64,000 nucleotides of DNA from Marinobacter alexandrii. GTDB taxonomy: Bacteria; Pseudomonadota; Gammaproteobacteria; Pseudomonadales; Oleiphilaceae. The position numbers were made by a program, and so were the translations under genes. Positions 43,811 through 52,374 of this stretch are shown here, in pieces. The notes under the pieces were generated by a model. It searched no databases, was not told the origin of the DNA, and saw only the letters and a list, made by a program, of their open reading frames with translations. Positions within the stretch are counted from its first letter, which is position 1. Each line of letters starts with the position of its first letter. The stretch lies in contig NZ_SWKM01000014.1 in NCBI RefSeq assembly GCF_005871205.1, positions 164,001-228,000 on the forward strand. The letters are read 5' to 3'.

Positions 43811-44439
43811 ACCGAACCCTCATGCCTGCTGGCGCTGGCGTAAAGTCTCAGGTAATCGGTGCTGGTCACGATGCCTGAGGCCTTACCGTCAGGGCCTACC
43901 ACCAGGGCAGCATTCAACTGGTGTGCGAGCATCAGTCTGGCCAGTTGGTGGGCGTCGGTTTCCGGGGAGGCCGTGAGAAACGCGGGCAGTTCCACATGGA
44001 CCAGGTTCTGGTCGAACGCGTTGGCGCGATTGCGATGCAGCCAATCAAGGAGCCAGCGGAGGTCAACCAGGCCTGCAATGTTGTCCTCGGCGGTTATGAC
44101 CAGATGGTGAACGCCGTGTTCTTCCATGAGTGCCATGGCATCCGAGATGGTAGACGCCGCCGGTATCGAATAAAGCGCGGGGGAGCAGATCATCGATACC
44201 GGTAGGTAGGCCCGTTCCGCTCTGGGTTCGCCTGCGGCAGCGGCGCCATATTCTTCCAGCGCACGATGCCGCCCCGAGTTGGCTGCCTGCTGAAACTCCG
44301 CATCCGTTGCCTCGCTGTGGCTGAGGTTGATAGCGTGGCCTTCGGTCAGTTCCGTCACATCGTCCACACGCCGTGCCCGGAAGGATTCCGGAAGGCGAGT
44401 CCCGATGGGACGGCCTGGCTCACTAACGAAGATGGACAT
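43807..44439 (-). CDS. CBS-domain protein
   Basis: A 210-residue soluble protein with a tandem CBS pair in residues 75-205: CSPALYSIPAASTISDAMAL with HHLVITAEDNIAGLVDL, then LARLMLAHQLNAALVV with GKASGIVTSTDYLRL. CBS pairs bind adenosyl nucleotides. The N-terminal 70 residues have no recognisable domain. There is no attached catalytic or transport domain, so it may be a separate regulatory subunit. Its stop overlaps the lipoprotein stop by 4 bases on the opposite strand. Confidence 0.85.
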   Translation of the reverse strand: MSIFVSEPGRPIGTRLPESFRARRVDDVTELTEGHAINLSHSEATDAEFQQAANSGRHRALEEYGAAAAGEPRAERAYLPVSMICSPALYSIPAASTISDAMALMEEHGVHHLVITAEDNIAGLVDLRWLLDWLHRNRANAFDQNLVHVELPAFLTASPETDAHQLARLMLAHQLNAALVVGPDGKASGIVTSTDYLRLYASASRHEGSV

Positions 44440-44506
44440 GAAGCAGAATCCCCAAGTTTTATACTGGCATTATTTGCTTATCGGCCACGAGGCTGTGTTC
44501 TGTAGT

Positions 44507-46399
44507 TTACCCTGAATTCGTTTCTGATTTTTCTGCCTGATGCAGGCGCTGACTTGCCAGCCGACGCATCAGGCGTGCTGGCAGGCACTGTGGTTGACCA
44601 GACAGTCGGTCCGCCAGGTATTCCGCAAGCAGCGGGGCATAGGTGAGCCCCTTGCTACCCAATCCGGTGAACATGAAAAGGTTCTGGCTTACTTGCCCGT
44701 GAGAGTCGCACAGTTCATCGGCCACGGGTTGGTAGTCGTGGGTGGCGCAGCGGAAGCTCACGCGCCCTTCAACAGATTCTCCAAGCCCTTCTGTGTCTCT
44801 TAAAATACCCGGCAGCAGATCGGTCAGCTCTTTCAGGTTCTGTTCATGACTGGCCACCGTAGGATCCGGGTTGTCATCGCGCAGGTCAAAGGTTGCGCCA
44901 ACCACGGCCACACCGTCTTGCACGGGATTCAGGTAACGAGGGCCGCAGATCACTGATCGAGGGCTTGTCAGGGTTTGTGATTCAAGGTGCGTGACCTGAC
45001 CGCGAATCTTCTTGAGGCGGAACCGACCCGAAACCGGGAGCAGCGCCGGCGTTAGGTGGCCAGCGCAAATCACCACGCGATCGGTGATCATGTCTGGCCC
45101 GGTGGCAGGCTTGATCGCCCAGGTGCTGTTCAGTCTTTGCAGTTGCCGGACGTCGGTTTGGAAGTGCTGGCGGATCAGGGGGTGTGCCGCTAGCTCCGTG
45201 CAGAGCTTTGCCGGCTCCAGCCAGCCACTGCCAGGAAACCAAAGCCCGCCGGTTTGGGTCGGCACGCCGGTCAGTTGCCCAGCTTGGTGTTGGTCCACCG
45301 GGTAGAAGACCTCCGCCGGGTAGGCGTTCCTGTTCAGGAAGCGCCGCTGTCGGTCCTGTTCTTGCTCGCTCCAGGCCAGCTGGAGCAAGCCGGTTGGATG
45401 CCAATATTGATCCCGGAAGCGGGCGTAGAAGCGCTGACTAAAGCATAGCGCGGTCAGTGCCAGCTCAGTTTGATCGTTGAATTCAACGCCCAACTTCACA
45501 TAGGTCGCGCCCTGACGGTTTCCCGAGGCACCCGCGCCAGGCCCGGTAGCCGAGTCAATCAGCGTCACCGGAATACCGCGCTCGGCGAGGTTTCGGGCCA
45601 GCAGACAACCGGCAATGCCCGCGCCGATGATCGCAACTGATGGCGGGGCCTGATCTTGGTTAAGCTCGACTTCAACCGGCAGGGTGCCTACCAGCATGTC
45701 TCGTTTTCGTCCGAATCCGGGAATGACCTGCATGGTAAAGCCGGCACTTTCGAGTGTCCGCCGAACTCGGCTCACGGAGGTAAAGGTGGCCAGTGTCGCG
45801 CCCGGTTTGCTGTGAGCTCTGATCATGGCCAGGGCCTGGTCGAGCCACATCTCCGGATTTCGGGCCGGGGAAAAACCGTCCAGGAACCAAGCGTCGGCCT
45901 TAAATTGAAGGGCCTGCCAGGCCTCCTGGATATCTCCCAGGTATAGAGTCAACCGAACGCGGCCACCATCCAGAAGAATGCGATGCGCGCCGCGGGTCAG
46001 TGGCGGGTACTTGTCGGCCAGTTCGGCCGCCAGCGGGGTCAGTTCCGGCCATAGGGCAAGGGCGCGAACCAGGTCTTCCCGTTGTAAAGGAAATCGCTCT
46101 ACCGACACGAAATGCAGGATAGCAGTCGGGTTGGTCGCACGCTCCCGCCACGCCTGCCAGGTCGCAAGGAAATTGAGCCCTGTGCCGAACCCGGATTCGG
46201 CGACCACAAAACTGCCCCTCGCCGGAACCGACTCAAACCGTTCTGACAGCCGGTTGGGGCGAAGAAAAACATGCCGGCTCTCAGCCAGCCCGTCCTCGCG
46301 ATTGAAATAGACGTCCCCGAACCGGGATGATTCCGGGACGCCGTCTTGCCAGGTCAGTTCAGCGGTTTCGATACTGGGTGGGAGCAGCTCGTCGGACAT
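44507..46399 (-). CDS. mnmC: Bifunctional tRNA mnm5s2U34 biosynthesis protein MnmC
   Basis: A 630-residue protein with two activities in making 5-methylaminomethyl-2-thiouridine at tRNA wobble U34. The N-terminal half is the SAM-dependent methyltransferase (EPSSIET start, ESGFGTGLNFLATW, then DAWFLDGFSPARNPEMW); the C-terminal half is the FAD oxidoreductase that removes the carboxymethyl group (IIGAGIAGCLLARNLAERG, then GLGSKGLTYAPLLAEYLA). Full length for the family. The ATG at 46399 lies 4 bases after the ppi stop, so an operon with the cyclophilin gene is likely; an in-frame upstream ATG lies within that gene. Confidence 0.95.
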   Translation of the reverse strand: MSDELLPPSIETAELTWQDGVPESSRFGDVYFNREDGLAESRHVFLRPNRLSERFESVPARGSFVVAESGFGTGLNFLATWQAWRERATNPTAILHFVSVERFPLQREDLVRALALWPELTPLAAELADKYPPLTRGAHRILLDGGRVRLTLYLGDIQEAWQALQFKADAWFLDGFSPARNPEMWLDQALAMIRAHSKPGATLATFTSVSRVRRTLESAGFTMQVIPGFGRKRDMLVGTLPVEVELNQDQAPPSVAIIGAGIAGCLLARNLAERGIPVTLIDSATGPGAGASGNRQGATYVKLGVEFNDQTELALTALCFSQRFYARFRDQYWHPTGLLQLAWSEQEQDRQRRFLNRNAYPAEVFYPVDQHQAGQLTGVPTQTGGLWFPGSGWLEPAKLCTELAAHPLIRQHFQTDVRQLQRLNSTWAIKPATGPDMITDRVVICAGHLTPALLPVSGRFRLKKIRGQVTHLESQTLTSPRSVICGPRYLNPVQDGVAVVGATFDLRDDNPDPTVASHEQNLKELTDLLPGILRDTEGLGESVEGRVSFRCATHDYQPVADELCDSHGQVSQNLFMFTGLGSKGLTYAPLLAEYLADRLSGQPQCLPARLMRRLASQRLHQAEKSETNSG

Positions 46400-46403
46400 G
46401 GAA

Positions 46404-47024
46404 TCAGTTAGCGGGCTCAAGCACCGAGACGGATTCAATCATCACTGGCTGTACCGGTACGTTAGCCATTCCACGGGCATTATTTGTATCCACGCCCGCA
46501 ATCGCTTCAACCACGCCCATCCCTTCAGTCACTTTGCCGAAAACGGCATAGCCCGCCCCCCTGACACCGGCATCCAGAAAGCCGTTGTTCACCAGATTGA
46601 TAAAGAACTGAGAGGTGGCGCTGTCCGGAGCACTGGTGCGTGCCATGGCAATGCTGCCACGGAGATTCTTCAGGGTCGGCTTCGCCTCGTTAACGATTGG
46701 ATCCTGGGTGGGCTTCCGGGCCAGGTCGGCAGTGAAGCCGCCACCCTGAATCATGAATCCGGGTATTACGCGGTGGAAGACGGTGTTGTTGTAGAAGCCA
46801 CCGCGGACGTACTCAAGGAAATTCTCAACGGTCTTTGGAGCGACGTCCGGGCGCAATTGTAAAACAAAAGGGCCTTTGCTAGTGATAACTCTCACGCTGG
46901 GTAAAGCCTCAGAAGCTGTCTCCACAGAGGTTTCGGCGTGGGCTCCGCCAATGGGCAGTAAAGTCGACATCGCCAGAATCAGGGCAGGGATCACACTACG
47001 AACCGGTTTTACGGAATTTAGCAT
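46404..47024 (-). CDS. Periplasmic cyclophilin-type peptidyl-prolyl isomerase
   Basis: A 206-residue cyclophilin. Residues 1-31 are a signal peptide (hydrophobic ALILAMSTLLPIGG, cleavage AHA-E), so it acts in the periplasm like PpiA. The catalytic core has NFLEYVRGGFYNNTVFHRV, FMIQGGGF, IAMARTSAPDSATSQFFIN and FGKVTEGMGVVEAI; Arg and Phe of the active site are present. It helps fold exported proteins. Co-directional with mnmC, 4 bases apart. The 215-base divergent gap to the next gene contains no further gene. Confidence 0.92.
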   Translation of the reverse strand: MLNSVKPVRSVIPALILAMSTLLPIGGAHAETSVETASEALPSVRVITSKGPFVLQLRPDVAPKTVENFLEYVRGGFYNNTVFHRVIPGFMIQGGGFTADLARKPTQDPIVNEAKPTLKNLRGSIAMARTSAPDSATSQFFINLVNNGFLDAGVRGAGYAVFGKVTEGMGVVEAIAGVDTNNARGMANVPVQPVMIESVSVLEPAN

Positions 47025-47239
47025 TTGATTACTTATCTCCTGGTGAGCTGCAGAGTGGTTTCCTGCAATAATCCATTGAATCTTCAGTTACCGCAGGATT
47101 TTAGCAGAAGCTTGGGCTGTTTCGGCGACTCTTGGGATACGGAATCGTGAGACTAAGCTACGCTCAGTGGTTGCTGCATGCTCCATTACGCCATGCCGGG
47201 CCGGGTTGTACGGTTTTCACTAATAAGAAGGAGAAATCA

Positions 47240-47980
47240 GTGAGAATCCGTCAGGGATTTGAAGAAAAGTCGCGATTAGGACGATTGCTCGTCGGTCGAG
47301 GCTACCTGTCTGAAGCGCAGCTTGAAGAAGGCCTGCGCCTGCAACGGAAATCCGGAGAGCGACTGGGTGAGGTATTCATTCACGCTGGCTGGATCAGCGA
47401 AAAGGAGTTGCGTCGGGTTCTGAAGCATCAGTCCCGCTATCGCAACGCCGCTGCGCTCGTTGCCGTTGTTGCTCTGCCTTTACAGCCGTTGGTCGGTTTC
47501 GCGGCCACTAACCATGTCAACAACACGAACTCCACTTCGTCGGAGTCTGGCGAGATGTACGAGGAGGCCGGCTTCACGCCCTTGGAGGACGATGAGTTGG
47601 CGGCCGTGTCGGGCCAGGGGGATCCCTCGCTGCTGGAGCGTATGGCTCGGGTGGGCAACATGGCGGACGCAACGGAACAGGGTGATGGATCGGAGGCGGA
47701 TGTCATGGAAGGGCTGGAGCTTACCGCCAATGTGTTCGTGCCGGTCCTGAACTTTCTGGATTCGGACCTGACCATTACGGGCGTTCATTACCGGGAGGGA
47801 GAGCCTCGCTATACCCTGCAAGAGGATGGCGGCCTAACCCTGGCGTTTCCGGAGCGCATCGAGGAAATTCGGATGAACAACATTCGGGTCAGCGGCAGCC
47901 AGGGGCCGTCGTTTGGAAACGTCAGTATCCATGACGTTCGCTTCAGTCCGTCGTCACAGATGACTATTTATACCCGCTAA
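47240..47980 (+). CDS. Membrane protein with MshEN-type c-di-GMP-binding domain and leader-like motif
   Basis: A 246-residue protein with no named homologue that I know. Residues 12-35 and 41-64 are two 24-residue motifs (each RLGxx....Q) separated by exactly 5 residues, the layout of the MshEN c-di-GMP-binding domain of type II secretion and type IV pilus ATPases. A hydrophobic segment (about 70-89, ALVAVVALPLQPLVGFAA) follows, then an acidic stretch with DELAAVSGQ (118-126), similar to a double-glycine leader, and a beta-rich C-terminal part (about 150-246). No ATPase domain. GTG start at 47240, 6 bases after AAGAAGGAG; a longer open frame upstream lacks a site. Next to flagellar genes, convergent with flgN. 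Confidence 0.8.
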   Translation: MRIRQGFEEKSRLGRLLVGRGYLSEAQLEEGLRLQRKSGERLGEVFIHAGWISEKELRRVLKHQSRYRNAAALVAVVALPLQPLVGFAATNHVNNTNSTSSESGEMYEEAGFTPLEDDELAAVSGQGDPSLLERMARVGNMADATEQGDGSEADVMEGLELTANVFVPVLNFLDSDLTITGVHYREGEPRYTLQEDGGLTLAFPERIEEIRMNNIRVSGSQGPSFGNVSIHDVRFSPSSQMTIYTR

Positions 47981-48011
47981 AAAAAATAACGCCCGGCTTG
48001 CCGGGCGTTAT
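47979..48011 (-). terminator. Terminator after flgN (bidirectional hairpin)
   Basis: ATAACGCCCGG and CCGGGCGTTAT form a perfect 11-bp stem with a 4-base loop. On the minus strand it is followed by a run of T, ending flgMN; on the plus strand it could also stop the convergent gene that ends at 47980. Confidence 0.9.
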
Positions 48012-48027
48012 CTCAGATCTGGTGTAC

Positions 48028-48498
48028 TTAGGCGCTGGCCAGCATGGTTCGGCTGGATACCGAGGTTTGCTGGCCTTGCTGGCCGTAGAGTTTTTGCTGG
48101 CCGGTGGCCCCGCGGAAGATATCAGTCAGGCGTGAGAGGCGTTTCTGCAGGTGGCCCATAACTCGACCGTTGTGCTGGTTCAGAGCCTGGCATTGACGCA
48201 TCTGCTCATCAGCCCGTTTCCAAAGATCGAACAGTTCGGTCATGCCGGCACTTTGAATAAAGCGGGAAGGTGCGCCGCTCTCTGGCTTGTAGCCCATGGC
48301 CACGAGAGCATGGATCTTCCGTTTCGCCCGCTCCCGAACCTGCTCCAGAACCTGATTCTTTTCTGTGGTCAGCGCTTGCAGCGCACGAACATCAGAGGCA
48401 GACAGACAGGCTTTTTCCTTATCAAGGATGTCCACCAAAACCGCAAGTTGTTGCGCGTCTTGCAACAAAAGTTCTTTCAATTCATCGATAGCAGCCAT
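48028..48498 (-). CDS. flgN: Flagellar export chaperone FlgN
   Basis: A 156-residue, mostly helical protein matching FlgN, the cytoplasmic chaperone for the hook-filament junction proteins FlgK and FlgL. The long helix pair (LLLQDAQQLAVLVDILDKEK; RALQALTTEKNQVLEQVRER) and position directly after flgM support the call. The C-terminal 30 residues are Gln/Ser rich and probably disordered. Seven bases separate it from flgM. Confidence 0.88.
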   Translation of the reverse strand: MAAIDELKELLLQDAQQLAVLVDILDKEKACLSASDVRALQALTTEKNQVLEQVRERAKRKIHALVAMGYKPESGAPSRFIQSAGMTELFDLWKRADEQMRQCQALNQHNGRVMGHLQKRLSRLTDIFRGATGQQKLYGQQGQQTSVSSRTMLASA

Positions 48499-48505
48499 GA
48501 TCTAC

Positions 48506-48832
48506 TCACCCAAAAATGCTTTCATCCATCTCAAGCATTTTCTGGGCCAGTTTCTCTGCATCGATCTTGTAGGTTCCATTTTCGAGTGCTGAGCGGATTT
48601 CTGCAATTCGATCATCATCCATCTCAGGGTAATCACCAAGCTTCTGCTCTAGCTGCTTCAGGTTCTTGGCCTGGTTACTGAGGCTGACGCTTTCGCCGCG
48701 AGCGGACTGGGCCTGAGTTTTAGCCTGGTCGCTGCTTGCTGGCTGGGCGCCCTGGCTGCTGGAGGATTTATCGGCCGTGGTTCTTTGGGTGTTGACCTGG
48801 CCGGGGCCAATTCCATTTAAGTCAACTGACAT
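48506..48832 (-). CDS. flgM: Anti-sigma-28 factor FlgM
   Basis: A 108-residue protein. The N-terminal half is Ser/Gln/Ala rich and disordered; the C-terminal half is the sigma28-binding region (VSLSNQAKNLKQLEQKL, then DDRIAEIRSALENGTYKID and KLAQKMLEMDESIF). It holds FliA inactive until the hook is finished and it is exported. A FliA-type promoter lies about 60 bases upstream. Confidence 0.92.
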   Translation of the reverse strand: MSVDLNGIGPGQVNTQRTTADKSSSSQGAQPASSDQAKTQAQSARGESVSLSNQAKNLKQLEQKLGDYPEMDDDRIAEIRSALENGTYKIDAEKLAQKMLEMDESIFG

Positions 48833-48893
48833 ATCAATACCTGCTTGCCTATAGTGCCGCGCGGAAGCGCGACTTACTCGAGTATGTATCTAT

Positions 48894-48920
48894 GTAACGG
48901 CCGCGCCGTCCATACCTTTA
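48894..48920 (-). promoter_or_regulatory. sigma28 (FliA) promoter of flgMN
   Basis: On the minus strand TAAA (48920-48917), exactly 15 bases, then GCCGTTAC (48901-48894), close to the enteric consensus TAAA-N15-GCCGATAA. It is about 60 bases upstream of flgM, so FlgM production is fed back from FliA activity. Confidence 0.7.
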
Positions 48921-49048
48921 GTGAAATTTTCCGGACTTTTATTACCGATTCTCCATCTGCGGTGTCTCAACCTGCGCGATATGGGCGATGACGGCGGCAG
49001 GCCATTGCCGAGCGGCAGAAACTTGCCAGCGACGACTACCTGTTACGA

Positions 49049-49759
49049 CTACATAGGAATCTCAACGCGCCCTGGTGCGATCACGTTTGCCCGAACCGTC
49101 CGGGCAGATCGAAGGTTTTGAATCAGTACCTGTTCGCCCACGGAGCCATTCGCCAAGGCCTTTCCTCGGGATGTCACCTCAAAGGCTCCGCTCTTGGCGG
49201 TTATAATAACATGATCGCCACGTTCCACCGCGTCTGGTGCGGTCAGAAGGTCGGGGGTGATCATGGACCCTGCATTTATCGGCCGGCGAACTTCCATGCC
49301 CTGTATGTGATCGGCGGTGCCCAGCACACCACGGCGGCTGGCATTTACCACAACCGATTGAGTGGTGACCATATCAGCGGTGATGCGCTCGCCCCGGGCC
49401 AGCGGCCGTGCTGCGACCAGGGCCGGGCCATTGATGGAAACCGATGCGGTCACAAACATGCGCCAGGGGCGTATGCCTTCGCACGCGACTTGCAGGGACG
49501 GGTGCGTGCTGCGCCAGGGATCGCCGGTGAACTCAACGGCTAAGGGTTGCTCACAGCTGGCCAGTGCTAGCCGGCTGTCTACGCCGCTCGGCTCGTAGCT
49601 CACCTGATAGCCTTTCTCGGACTGTTCTTCGGCAAAGGCGGTGAGGTAGTTCGTCGCAGCCTGCTCAATCTCCATGGCCGTAGTCTCGGCAGTTACACCG
49701 CCCGGAAGGCCGGACATTAGTAGAGCGATGCCAAAAATGGTGGTGCGCATACGTGTCAC
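49049..49759 (-). CDS. flgA: Flagellar P-ring assembly protein FlgA
   Basis: A 236-residue periplasmic chaperone for P-ring formation. It has a signal peptide (TIFGIALLMSGLPGGVTA) and a SAF-type beta-clip domain in the C-terminal half (LARGERITADMVT, RRPINAGSMITPDLL, AKSGAFEVTSRGKAL). The last strand, VRANVIAPGRVEIPM, is typical. It is upstream of flgM on the same strand with a 216-base gap containing the flgM promoter, and divergent from cheV. Confidence 0.92.
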   Translation of the reverse strand: MTRMRTTIFGIALLMSGLPGGVTAETTAMEIEQAATNYLTAFAEEQSEKGYQVSYEPSGVDSRLALASCEQPLAVEFTGDPWRSTHPSLQVACEGIRPWRMFVTASVSINGPALVAARPLARGERITADMVTTQSVVVNASRRGVLGTADHIQGMEVRRPINAGSMITPDLLTAPDAVERGDHVIITAKSGAFEVTSRGKALANGSVGEQVLIQNLRSARTVRANVIAPGRVEIPM

Positions 49760-49831
49760 TTTGTCCTATGCTGTCAATGTCCGGCCAATACTCCGGAAAA
49801 ATCCTAAGGATTTGGCCCCGTCGGCCGTTAA

Positions 49832-49866
49832 ACGAAAAATTGATTGCGTTGGTGACGATTTTTCGT
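49832..49866. repeat. 9-bp inverted repeat between flgA and cheV
   Basis: ACGAAAAAT and ATTTTTCGT are perfect inverted copies 17 bases apart, lying in the 177-base divergent gap. They may be a regulator binding site or a hairpin in the cheV leader. No clear sigma70, sigma54 or sigma28 promoter was found beside them. Confidence 0.5.
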
Positions 49867-49936
49867 CGGTTCGTTCATGTTTTGATTAACAGCAAAATAC
49901 ATGCCGGTGACATTCCGGTGAGTTGGGAGAGCATAG

Positions 49937-50866
49937 ATGGCAGGGGTATTGGATAGCGTAAACCAGCGGACCCAGCTGGTAGGGAAAAACCGCCTTGAGC
50001 TGCTGATGTTCCGCCTGCGCGGGCGTCAGATGTACGGTATTAACGTGTTCAAGGTAAAAGAGGTTCTTCAGTGCCCGAAGCTGTCCTCTATTCCGAATAG
50101 CCGCTCTGTGGTTCGTGGTGTCGCCCACACTCGCGGTGAGACCATTCCCATCATTGACCTCAGCATGTCCATCGGCTTGCCGGGAATTCCCCAAGAAGAA
50201 CTGGCCAACAGTTTCGTGATCATCACCGAGTACAATCGAAAAACCCAGGGGTTCCTGGTCACCGGCGTAGATCGGATCATGAACATGAATTGGGAGGATA
50301 TCCTTCCGCCGCCGAAAGGTGCCGGCAATGATGTTTATCTTACTGCCGTTACCAAGATTGATGATAAGCTTGTTGAAATCATTGACGTAGAGAAGATTCT
50401 TTCTGAAGTTTCTCCGCTCAAGGAAGAGGTAACCGAAGCGGTTTTGAGTAAGAGTGCTGGCCGGGAGCCTGCCAACCTGCCGGTTCTGGTAGTTGATGAC
50501 TCATCGGTGGCCCGCCGCCAGATGGAGCGTTGCCTGACCGCGATTGGCATGGACGTGGTTGCGAAGAACGACGGCAAACAGGCCTATGAGTACCTGAAAG
50601 AGATCACCAGTGACGGTTCCAAGGCCGGTGATCACCTGGCACTGATAATCTCGGACGTAGAGATGCCGGAAATGGATGGCTACACATTGGTGACCAAGTG
50701 CAAGGGTGACCCGGCGCTCAGCGGAATGTTTATCATGCTCCACACCTCGCTGAGTGGTGTCTTTAACCGGGCCATGGTGCAAAAGGTTGGGGCAGACGAC
50801 TTCATGGCCAAGTTCAGTCCTGATGAGCTGGCCGAGCGAGTGATGGAGATCATCGACCAAAAGTAA
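49937..50866 (+). CDS. cheV: Chemotaxis protein CheV
   Basis: A 309-residue coupling protein with an N-terminal CheW domain (RLELLMFRLRGRQMYGINVFK; GVAHTRGETIPIIDLS) and a C-terminal response-regulator receiver (LPVLVVDDSSVARRQMERC) whose phospho-acceptor is Asp240 in IISDVEMPEMDG. It links chemoreceptors to CheA and may act in adaptation through phosphorylation. It is followed by cheR, the common flgM-flgA-cheV-cheR order of marine gammaproteobacteria and pseudomonads. Confidence 0.95.
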   Translation: MAGVLDSVNQRTQLVGKNRLELLMFRLRGRQMYGINVFKVKEVLQCPKLSSIPNSRSVVRGVAHTRGETIPIIDLSMSIGLPGIPQEELANSFVIITEYNRKTQGFLVTGVDRIMNMNWEDILPPPKGAGNDVYLTAVTKIDDKLVEIIDVEKILSEVSPLKEEVTEAVLSKSAGREPANLPVLVVDDSSVARRQMERCLTAIGMDVVAKNDGKQAYEYLKEITSDGSKAGDHLALIISDVEMPEMDGYTLVTKCKGDPALSGMFIMLHTSLSGVFNRAMVQKVGADDFMAKFSPDELAERVMEIIDQK

Positions 50867-50903
50867 TTGCATTGCGCACTGATGCACAAACCACAGAGAT
50901 CCA

Positions 50904-51731
50904 ATGAAAGCGGAAATAACGCCACAGGAATATGAAGCCTTCAAGACGTTCCTGCAGGATGCGTGCGGCATTTTGCTGGGCGAGAACAAGCAGTATCTGG
51001 TCAAGAGCCGTCTCCGTCGCATTCTTGAAGAAAACGAGCTCAACTCTCTGGGTGAGCTGGTCGACCGATTGAAACGGACGGGAAGGGCGAGCCTGCGTGA
51101 GGTTGTCATCGATGCGATGACGACCAACGAAACACTCTGGTTCAGGGACAATCACCCGTTCCGAATCCTGCAAGAAAAGCTGCTGCCAGAATTCGCCGAG
51201 CGTCAAACGCCTCAGCCCCTGCGGCTCTGGTCCGCGGCCTGTTCCACAGGGCAGGAGCCCTATTCGGTGGGCATGATCGTGGAAGAGTTTCGGCGCCAGC
51301 GGCCGGGCCGGCTTCGGGATGTAAAGATCACCGCCACCGATATCTCCAAGAGCGTTCTTGAAGTGGCGCGCCGGGGCGAATACGAGATGATCGCCATCGG
51401 GCGCGGACTCTCCCCGGAACGGCAAAAGCAGTTTTTCACTCCGTCACTGAACGGCGGCTGGCAGATTCGGCCGCAGCTCAAGAGTATGGTCGAGTTCAAG
51501 GAGCTGAATCTGCTGGAGCGTTACATGCTCGGTAAATTCGACATCGTCATGTGCCGCAATGTCCTCATCTATTTCTCGGCAGAACTCAAGAAAGACATCC
51601 TGACCCGCATTCATGCCACCCTGAACCCTGGTGGCTATCTCATCCTCGGTGCCTCCGAATCGCTGAACGGCTTGCCCCACCTGTACGAGATGGTGCAGTG
51701 CCACCCGGGTATCATTTACAGGAAGAAATAA
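50904..51731 (+). CDS. cheR: Chemotaxis methyltransferase CheR
   Basis: A 275-residue enzyme that methylates receptor glutamates with SAM. The N-terminal helical domain (EAFKTFLQDACGILLGENKQ) precedes the methyltransferase domain: LWSAACSTGQEPYSVGM binds SAM, FDIVMCRNVLIYF is the later core motif, and GGYLILGASESL closes it. Starts 37 bases after cheV; the next gene starts 4 bases after its stop, hinting at a shared transcript. Confidence 0.95.
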   Translation: MKAEITPQEYEAFKTFLQDACGILLGENKQYLVKSRLRRILEENELNSLGELVDRLKRTGRASLREVVIDAMTTNETLWFRDNHPFRILQEKLLPEFAERQTPQPLRLWSAACSTGQEPYSVGMIVEEFRRQRPGRLRDVKITATDISKSVLEVARRGEYEMIAIGRGLSPERQKQFFTPSLNGGWQIRPQLKSMVEFKELNLLERYMLGKFDIVMCRNVLIYFSAELKKDILTRIHATLNPGGYLILGASESLNGLPHLYEMVQCHPGIIYRKK

Positions 51732-51735
51732 CCTG

Positions 51736-52353
51736 ATGTTTATCGATTTCGAGAACATGGATCCGACCGAGGTTTACCACATTCTCACCCAGACTGTGGT
51801 GCCTCGGCCGGTTGCCTGGGTGTTGAGCGAGAACCCCGATGGTGACTACAATCTGGCGCCGTTTTCATTCTTCACCCCGATCACCAGTAATCCTCCGCTG
51901 TTGATGTTCTCGGTGGGCCGAAAGCCTACGGACAATGCCTTCAAGGACACGCGGGTGAATATCGAAGCTCGCAAGGATTTTGTCGTCCATATCGCGCACC
52001 GGGAGTTGGCAAGCGCCATGACGGCAACTTCCCGCACCTTGCCGCACGGTGAATCGGAGCTGGCGGATCTTGGGCTGGAACTGACCCCTATGCAGGGCTC
52101 CCGCCTGCCCCGGCTCAAGGATTGCCACGTCGCGTTTGCCTGTGAACTCTATGACATCAAGGAAATCGGAGCGGCACCGCAAACTCTGTTGTTTGGCCTG
52201 GTTAAAGGCGTCTACGTGGCGGACCAGGCGGCTCACTATGATGACAAGGACCGGTTAAAAATCGATGGAGCCGCAGTGGACCCGATCGGTCGCCTGGGAG
52301 GCAGCGAATACGTGACCTTCGGTGATATTCTGAAGGTGCCTCGCCCCTCCTGA
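51736..52353 (+). CDS. Flavin reductase-like (FMN-binding split barrel) protein
   Basis: A 205-residue protein of the DIM6/NTAB flavin reductase family: VVPRPVAWVLSENPDGDYNLAPFSFFTPI and VNIEARKDFVVHIA are characteristic of the FMN-binding split barrel. The fold binds FMN and usually reduces flavin with NAD(P)H or serves an oxygenase; no oxygenase is adjacent. It is 4 bases after cheR, and the LysR gene begins right after it. Confidence 0.85.
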   Translation: MFIDFENMDPTEVYHILTQTVVPRPVAWVLSENPDGDYNLAPFSFFTPITSNPPLLMFSVGRKPTDNAFKDTRVNIEARKDFVVHIAHRELASAMTATSRTLPHGESELADLGLELTPMQGSRLPRLKDCHVAFACELYDIKEIGAAPQTLLFGLVKGVYVADQAAHYDDKDRLKIDGAAVDPIGRLGGSEYVTFGDILKVPRPS

Positions 52354-52374
52354 ATGCGAACTGAGGAGTTGCCA

